A stretch of 64,000 nucleotides of DNA from the NCBI GenBank assembly GCA_030737835.1, contig JAUJYN010000075.1:44320-108319 (forward strand), given 5' to 3'. Positions within the stretch are counted from its first letter, which is position 1; the number at the start of each line of letters is the position of its first letter. A program made the translations under genes and the position numbers. The DNA is from Acorus gramineus (lineage: Eukaryota > Streptophyta > Magnoliopsida > Acorales > Acoraceae). This document shows, one piece after another, positions 57,712-64,000 of the stretch. The notes below the pieces were generated by a model that was not told the origin of the DNA, ran no database searches, and saw nothing but the letters and a program-made list of their open reading frames with translations.

Positions 57712-58493
57712 TTGTTTGAAAAAACGGGCACATTCACATGGCATTAATTTTATTTTGTTTATATCTTTCATTTGTTTTATTTTGCATTCATTTGATCACT
57801 TTCTCGTTATACTCATGTCTGGATCAAATTTAACTTAAAAGAGTTCGTAGTTTGGAATAAAAAAAAAAGATCTAAAAGCATTTGAATGGAACCCAATATA
57901 GAATCAATTGAGCACACAACAATTACGGTTTCAAAAATATAACAAAATTCCTACTTTGATCAACTGGTCAGTCAAATAATCAATATATATAATGCAAAAT
58001 CAAAGTACTTGATAAAAGAATCAGAGATGGCATCCAATGATAGTAAGCTTGATTATCCTTCCAAAAGGGGGAACAAGAAACCAAATCCAATCAAGGGAAA
58101 CATGTGGGTATAAACCATGGGAGGCATTCTTCAAAGGCATCATATTATACTGAACAATTTATAAATAGAACTAATTAAAAAATATATGAACCAAATTGAA
58201 AAATACATAAGTTATCTTATCTCTCAAAGGATGCACCAAATTGAAAAATACATATGGTGTTCATGTGTCAATCATTTATTGAAAACTGATAAACCTCGAT
58301 GGAAGCAGTACTTACTAGAATTCAAACTAGAAAACATTACTTCATGCTAAATGCATTAATGATTCTTAGCTAGTTTCAATCATTCATTTTTTTTAATTAT
58401 TTATTTAAGAGTGTAAGGAAATTACAAGGCCAGCCCATGTCGAGCTTAAAAGAGGAAAAAATCACTCTCTTTAACCGTTCTTTTATTCAAATT
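57712..58493. other. 3' flank of MYB-C, no gene seen
   Basis: AT-rich DNA between the Helitron 3' end and MYB-C. The phrase GCACCAAATTGAAAAATACAT and a close variant (near 58,190 and 58,230) form a short duplication. No coding region was recognised. Confidence 0.55.
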
Positions 58494-59758
58494 TCATGGG
58501 AACCAAGTATCAGTGAAGTGATCAATTGGTGACTGATTTTCCTCACAGAAAAGTAGACGCGAGTACTCCTCATAGAGCTTATGGAGCATGTTAGCTTCAA
58601 ATGGGTTCTCCATGATCAATCGATTAACAAGATCATGATCCACAAGATCATGAACTACATTGAGGTCCCTGAAGTCCGGTGACTTGTGGCCGTCTGATGA
58701 ACTATCCTTCAAAGAGTCTGAAACACAATTCCCCCCAACAGATTGATCGGGACTACTTTCTTCCCATCTAAATGATGATATCCTAACTGGTTTTGGGGAA
58801 TGAATCTTGGTCTCTTTGGCATGCTCGTGTTCGTTCTCGATCTTTTTCGTGTACTTCTGGATCTTGTTCTTGTTGTTGTTTTTGTTGTTATTCTTTTTGG
58901 ATGACGTAGACAAAGGTTTGGACATGGTTTTTACTTTGCTACCAGTTTTCTTGCGGAGGTGACTGTTCCAGTAATTCTTGATCTCGTTGTCTGTACGATT
59001 AGGGAGCCTCCCAGCGATTAGGGACCATCGGTTTCCCAATAGACTGTGAAGCCTTATGATTAGATCTTCTTCTTCGGGGGTGATATTCCCTCTCTTTATG
59101 TCTGGTCTCAGGTAGTTCATCCACCTCAGTCTGCAACTCTTCCCGCATCGGAGAAGCCCTTCATTGATAAACACTATGAAGAGTTTAGCTTAAAAGTAAT
59201 TGGTATAACCTCATAATTAAGCCTATGAATTAAGGTTTATGAGATGACCTTTTTTGGGTTGTGGGATATCAAAGAGTGTCTATTCCTGAAGGTGCATGGG
59301 GAGAGGGCTGAATCTTTGTATATAGTTATTATTGTGTTAGTTATTACATGTGTTTTTTTAATCCATATTTCTTGAAACTTTTCATTGTTAGTGTTAGAGA
59401 GATCAGTATTTTATTAGAGGTGTTGTAGTTATGGAAGAGGTTTGTTTATTAAAACAATGAATTAATCAATCCATTTTCTCGACAAATTTATCGTGTATAT
59501 CCTCTTCTTCGTTGTATATTTTTTTGTTACATTGATATACCGATATGAAGGTTGAACCTTATTAGGAAACATACATGTTAATACATGTTTTTCTCATCAA
59601 ACAATAAAGACTAAAAAGAGAGTACCTGCTTGTTTAGGGAGATCTTTCCAATTGCCTTCTCCATGAGAACGAATATATTGGATAAGCAATGCGTCTTCTT
59701 TAGCATCCCATGGCCCTCTCTGCAACCCTACCTTTGCACAACAGGGTGCTCTCCCCAT
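58494..59758 (-). CDS. R2R3-MYB transcription factor, MYB-C
   Basis: Join of exon 1 (59,758-59,626, 133 bp) and exon 2 (59,158-58,494, 665 bp), giving 265 residues; the 467-bp intron has GT and AG ends. R2 has Trp17, 37 and 57; R3 has Ile70, Trp89 and Trp108. The bHLH-contact signature runs from Asp76 to Arg95, and LPNRTDNE is at 96-103. A basic Asn/Lys-rich linker is followed by [17 protein letters not shown] (162-178), an acidic middle and [16 protein letters not shown] (232-247). An 18-residue tail ending TDTWFP (248-265) is absent from MYB-B. It is the longest, best-preserved copy and probably keeps the ancestral C-terminus. Nuclear regulator; a flavonoid-pathway role with a bHLH partner is an inference. 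Confidence 0.93.
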
Positions 59759-59859
59759 CTCTCTCTCTCTCCAACAAATTATCTCTATCTGACAGAATTC
59801 TATGAAAGAGAATTACTGTGAAGAGTCTTGAGAGTTTTCTCACCTCCATTTCACTCTTC

Positions 59860-59866
59860 ATATAGA
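59860..59866 (-). promoter_or_regulatory. Putative TATA box of MYB-C, with an adjacent ACGT-core element
   Basis: CTATATG on the minus strand lies about 105 bp upstream of the ATG. Directly upstream is TACGTGC, an ACGT-core sequence of the kind bound by bZIP or bHLH factors. Called on sequence and position only. Confidence 0.5.
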
Positions 59867-59869
59867 GCA

Positions 59870-61985
59870 CGTACCCCATGCATGGACCCCATACTTACAA
59901 TCTCTGACGTAACACCTAGTTGGTGCTTTTATTTTAATTTTTTTTAAATACTATTTCAACTCTGGAGTCTAATATGACAGCCATATATGAAGATCCTTTG
60001 AAAGGAATTGTATGTTAGTTTCATAATACTCACAAAAACCACTAGCCCACAATACTTTCCTAACAGAAAAATCACAGACGAGACAAAGGTAGGTAAAAAA
60101 GGCAGAGACTATCAATGAAACAAAATTTTGTATCAGTCAATTTTTCTTTTGAACAATGTTTGTCATGGGACGACCATAAACAACTGTCTTGAAAAGACCC
60201 TAACCCATGAAGTCTATCAAACCACCATCACCACCCACCCACAGCTGTTTGATGTGGGACATAGTTAGAGTATTCACCTCTGATAACTATATTGAGAGAA
60301 ATAACAATCCATCCAAAATAAATACTAATTTTTTGCTTGATTGTCATTCTTATTATTTTTGTTAGAAAACATAAAAGTAATATTTTTTTGTTGTTTAATT
60401 AACAATGTACAGTATCAAATGAGGATGAGTGATAGATAAGAAATGAATAAAAATTTATAATTTTTTAAATGACAGTTATACATCTGCATAAATTATTTAT
60501 ATTTGGGAATAATTATGAGATGTGTGTGTATGTGATATAATAGATGTGACATGTTTTGAGAATGTGTGTGAGTGTTAGATGAGATAAGTGTATTGTGAAA
60601 TGATACGAAAATGAATTTTTATTAATTGGCATACATAAACTCTGAAAAATAATTTTAGTACCCCCTAAAATAGTTATCGGATATCTATTTCTAGTATATT
60701 TAGACATAGCTATCGAAGTTTATTTTCCTAAAACAAACAGTATTTTTTTCATATTCTTCTCTATTCCACCTTACTCCCAGATATGCCTTTCCATACTCCA
60801 TAGTCATACATGGTGAACTAGCCTGGATCGGATGGTCTGACTACAGACTCAGCTAGCCTTGGATGATGTGACCACAGAGTCTTTCGTGGAAGGAGGAGAG
60901 ACACTGTTTGGGCATGAGTATACACATATTGTCAGAAATCAATTCCCAGACGTCTCAATATTCTTGTTGGGCAGCTTGTGCAATCTGAGTGCAAGTTGGG
61001 AATAGAATTTTGCGTTTGTGTCATAGTTATGCGAATGGTTAAGTTGGACTGACTCAAACAAATATATATATATATATATCAGAAAAATAGATGACTATTA
61101 TTGGACTGAAAGAGCTGCTTGGGTGTGCGCTTGAATTAAATTGAATGCTGATCAATGATACTAAGCACGGTTTAAACACACATGTGTACATGTGGTTGTA
61201 CTAAATTTGACTGGACTTTTTAGCCCCTTTTGGATAGAGAATTAAGTTATACTGTGGTTTATTACTACTCCAGTATATGTAAGAAATAAGTGATTTTTTG
61301 TTTAGTTATGTTTTAATTATTCTCGTTGAGAAACGTAATAATAAAGTTTTTGTTGTTTGGTTAACCATGGTTAAATTGTAGATTAAATGTGAAAATAGTA
61401 TAGATAAAAATATATAAAAGGTGAAAAAATGATTTAACATGTGTGTCCCTGGTTTATAAGAAGTGACAACAGTAGATTTGACAGTGGACCCCATTTATTC
61501 AATTAAATTGAACAACCTGAAATAACTTAATTGCAAGGGATAACAAGAATAATTATACAATTTTATGCTATTTAATTTTGACATACAATTTATTATTTAT
61601 TTTAACCTTCTAAACACTCATTTTATCATTATTCTATATTACCCTCGTTTATTCCACTTATTAATGTAGTGCACTTGTGATGCATTAATTATAACAGAAT
61701 ACAATCGTCCATAGCAAAAAAAAAAAAAAAAATTGCCACATTAAATCATTCTTTGTCATCCTAACCGGACGAGGTATGGGCAAAGAGGTTGTGTATGTGG
61801 CAGGAAAATTTGTGAAAAATAGTGGGGTGCTCCCCCTCTTAGCTTTTGATAGAAACCGACCCAAAAAGAAGGCACTAAATGACTGATCAAATAAAATTTA
61901 TATACTTTTTTAAAAATTCAGTGAAGTATATACATTATTAGACAATATATATACTTCGTTAAAAGATCCATTGTTTTAAAAAACA
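59870..61985. other. Intergenic AT-rich DNA upstream of MYB-C, no gene seen
   Basis: No coding region was recognised. A (TA)n tract lies near 61,061-61,079. The stretch from about 61,222 (AGCCCCTTTTGGATAGAG) starts like a MITE, but no matching right end was found. Confidence 0.5.
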
Positions 61986-61989
61986 AAAC

Positions 61990-62205
61990 ATTACACAACC
62001 CATTTTACAATCCAAAACGCAAACAATAAATTTTTTTATTTTTTTTTAAATCATATACATCATCTAAAGAAATATGTACTTTTATAAATGAGAGGTAAAT
62101 ACTCTAATAAGTTGAATGATATCATTTGTAGAAAATATGAATAAATTTTAACGAGTTATATAGGATTACAATTGAGACAATAAAAAAGACCAAAGATAGC
62201 AATGC
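61990..62205. mobile_element. MITE, local family copy 4
   Basis: CATTTTACAATCCAAAACGC near the left matches the copy at 9,358 (ACAATCTAAAACGC). A CATxATCTAA block, a TAACGAGTTATATAGG block and GACAATAAAAAAGAC at the right follow in the same order as in the other copies. Confidence 0.5.
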
Positions 62206-63306
62206 TCTTTCAAAAAATATTATCTTAATATCCCTATCCATTTTTTTTTTACTATAATAGATATGTTTTAGAAGATGCGACCTGGATTCTGCTTATGCAT
62301 ATAGCATTACTCAAAATTGATGTGAAAACACAAATGAATGCATGCATTAAAATTCCACATGACCCCAACATGATAATAATAAAAAATAAATAAAAATAAT
62401 GCTTTCATGGGGGAGTAACTATCAATGAATATATGCATCAGAATTCCACATACATGAGTCCCACCATGATTAAAATAAATAAAAATAAAAAAAAATGGAA
62501 TGCTTTCGTTTATCGAGTCATTTTGGATTAATATTTTTATACTTGCGGGACCAAACCAGACAATTTCAATTCATTTGAAAGTGAATCTATATGGCTGTAT
62601 GCTTTTTCTAATTATAAGTATTCATAAGTCTAATTTGATTCAATTAATTATTAAGTGGAGTCCAAAAGCCTACTTTTGTCAAATATTTATCGCGTGATTT
62701 TCAAAACCTAGATCCAGCAAAATCAAAAAACATGGACTGGACACACTTCTATTTAATAAAATGACAAAGTTGCCATCAAGGAATCTTGATATATAAATAC
62801 ATTTTTAAGCTTACAGTTTCAACACATCGTTGGTCAGGTTCAATGTAATTATAGTTTTTAAGGCTTTTGTCTTTGACACCTAAAAAAAAAAAAAGGCTTT
62901 TATCTTTGATTTTGACCAGTCAACCTATGGACACGTGTGTTTGACAACAATGCAAAAAAGAAAGAAAAAAAGAAGAGTTCAACGGACACAAGAGATGAAA
63001 AATGATTTTTTTATTCGAACAATATGATTGATATTCATGAATTGATATGAAAATAAAGTTAATATATATATATATATATGTTGTGGTACGTGTGAACAGC
63101 GTATACATATTACTTATTAAATATATGCGCAATAAGAAAAGTATATATGAACTCATTAAAGCATATACATCACTTGACAATATGCATTTTTTTATCGATG
63201 TATCGACGCATATACATCAATAAAGGATATATATACGTGAACGCACAGACTGCATATTATCATTTCACTTACTATATATATTCACTTACTATATATATAT
63301 ATATAT
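62206..63306. other. AT-rich DNA, no gene seen
   Basis: It contains a near-duplicate phrase with GAATGCATGCATTAAAATTC and ATGCATCAGAATTCCACAT (about 62,335 and 62,430) and (TA)n tracts near 63,061-63,080. No coding region was recognised. Confidence 0.5.
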
Positions 63307-63507
63307 AGTGGAAAGTGATGAGGTGTGGCTGTGTAGCCGTATACCCTATCATGCGGCGATCTGGATCGTCAGATCTGTGATAAACATATCTGATGGTCCT
63401 TTTTTTTTCTTTCGAATGAGCTCACCCAGTTCACCTGATTTAGCTGGTCAAACATAAAACCTCATTTTCCATCTTATGAGTCTCTCTCCTCTCATTCCAT
63501 CACTAAC
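63307..63507. mobile_element. Small MITE-like element within a TA microsatellite
   Basis: About 200 bp of balanced-composition sequence sits between two (TA)n tracts. The left edge AGTGGAAAGTGATGA and the right edge, in reverse AGTTAGTGATGGAA, are imperfect inverted repeats. The left edge recurs as AGTGGGAAGTGATGG at 63,530-63,545, after the second TA tract. Confidence 0.4.
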
Positions 63508-63545
63508 TATATATATATATATATATATATAGTGGGAAGTGATGG

Positions 63546-64000
63546 CACTAAAAGAAAACCGGGTTTTGCTGATCGCCAGAGCCGTCGTTTAAAATAACAA
63601 AAGCCATCGCTATTTCTTTTACCGACGTCTGGATAAGCCGTTGCTGATCGTCGCTAATTTACCCGTTGCTAAAGGTAGTAGCGACGGCCATGGCAGTCGT
63701 TAAAAGACGATATTAACGTCATCTACAAGGTCATTAATGAAGAATTATTTTTCATATTAGCGACGGTCGATAAGAGATATTAACGCCGTATACAAGGTCA
63801 TTAACAAAGAATTATTTTTCATATTTGCGAGGGTCGATGGCCATCGCTATTACCTTTAGTGACGGTCACGGACCGTCGCTAATATTGTACAAAAGAAATT
63901 TCAAAATTTTTATAACAGAGATGATACATAAGGCCCCAAGATATAGGCCCCACTCACAAACCCCATGATGTGTCATCACCTTATTGGTTAGCTTGTTGAC
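63546..64000 (+). mobile_element. Start of a second CACTA element (continues past the window)
   Basis: CACTAAAAGAAAACCGGG matches the CACTA terminal consensus. The next 350 bp carry many TAGCGACGG and CCGTCGCTAA motifs in both orientations, the subterminal array. A 60-bp phrase (TACAAGGTCATTAAxxAAGA with TTATTTTTCATATT) is present twice. The inserted-into sequence is a copy of the small element at 63,307. The right end and any genes are outside the window. Confidence 0.75.

Overview
The window is nuclear DNA from a flowering plant, most likely a eudicot. The evidence is R2R3-MYB genes with the standard 133-bp first exon, an AT-rich background, plant TE families (CACTA, FAR1-type MULE, hAT, PIF/Harbinger, Helitron, gypsy- and copia-type LTR elements, plant L1 LINEs) and captured exons of plant genes. 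The only genes that look intact are R2R3-MYB transcription factors, and there are no bacterial-style operons.

MYB cluster: three paralogs lie on the minus strand. MYB-A (1-444) runs off the left edge, MYB-B is at 33,685-34,704 and MYB-C at 58,494-59,758. A decayed fourth copy lies beside MYB-B (31,020-32,860). All share a single intron, a bHLH-interaction signature in R3 and the unusual LPNRTDNE form of the usual LPGRTDNE motif. MYB-B and MYB-C also share a C-terminal EANML(x)[10 protein letters not shown] motif. The family resembles flavonoid-type MYBs that work with bHLH partners. That role is an inference.

Almost everything between the MYB genes is transposable elements, often nested. From the left: a decayed solo LTR and a 2.36-kb gag-only gypsy element of the same family (2.8-7.2 kb); a 3.5-kb MULE with a satellite-like array, a plant-mobile-domain-like fragment and a probable organelle-DNA insert (9.8-13.3 kb); two related hAT-type elements, one hosting a 924-bp foldback (13.5-16.7 kb); a FAR1-type MULE (17.0-24.6 kb) with a mitochondrial acyl carrier protein exon, itself split by a 4.5-kb CACTA element carrying PH-domain exons of a PRAF (PH-RCC1-FYVE) gene; then a 1.3-kb tandem duplication whose first copy holds a 3.67-kb hAT transposon with a decayed transposase while its second copy keeps the empty site (24.6-30.9 kb).

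To the right of MYB-B is a 3.8-kb tandem array with an exact 964-bp higher-order period (36.3-40.1 kb). After it come several MITEs, an extensin-like fragment split by a short copia-type LTR element (42.7-45.0 kb), and a LINE tail split by a PIF/Harbinger element that carries GRF zinc-finger exons (45.2-48.9 kb). One or two Helitrons with captured exons follow (49.5-57.7 kb). After MYB-C come AT-rich DNA, MITEs and the start of a second CACTA element (63,546 to the edge).

No wholly new system could be shown. The most informative points are the MYB duplication history with a shared C-terminal truncation, the repeated capture of host exons by four DNA-transposon classes, and the higher-order repeat array. 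All family calls come from reading motifs and element ends by eye. No database search was possible.
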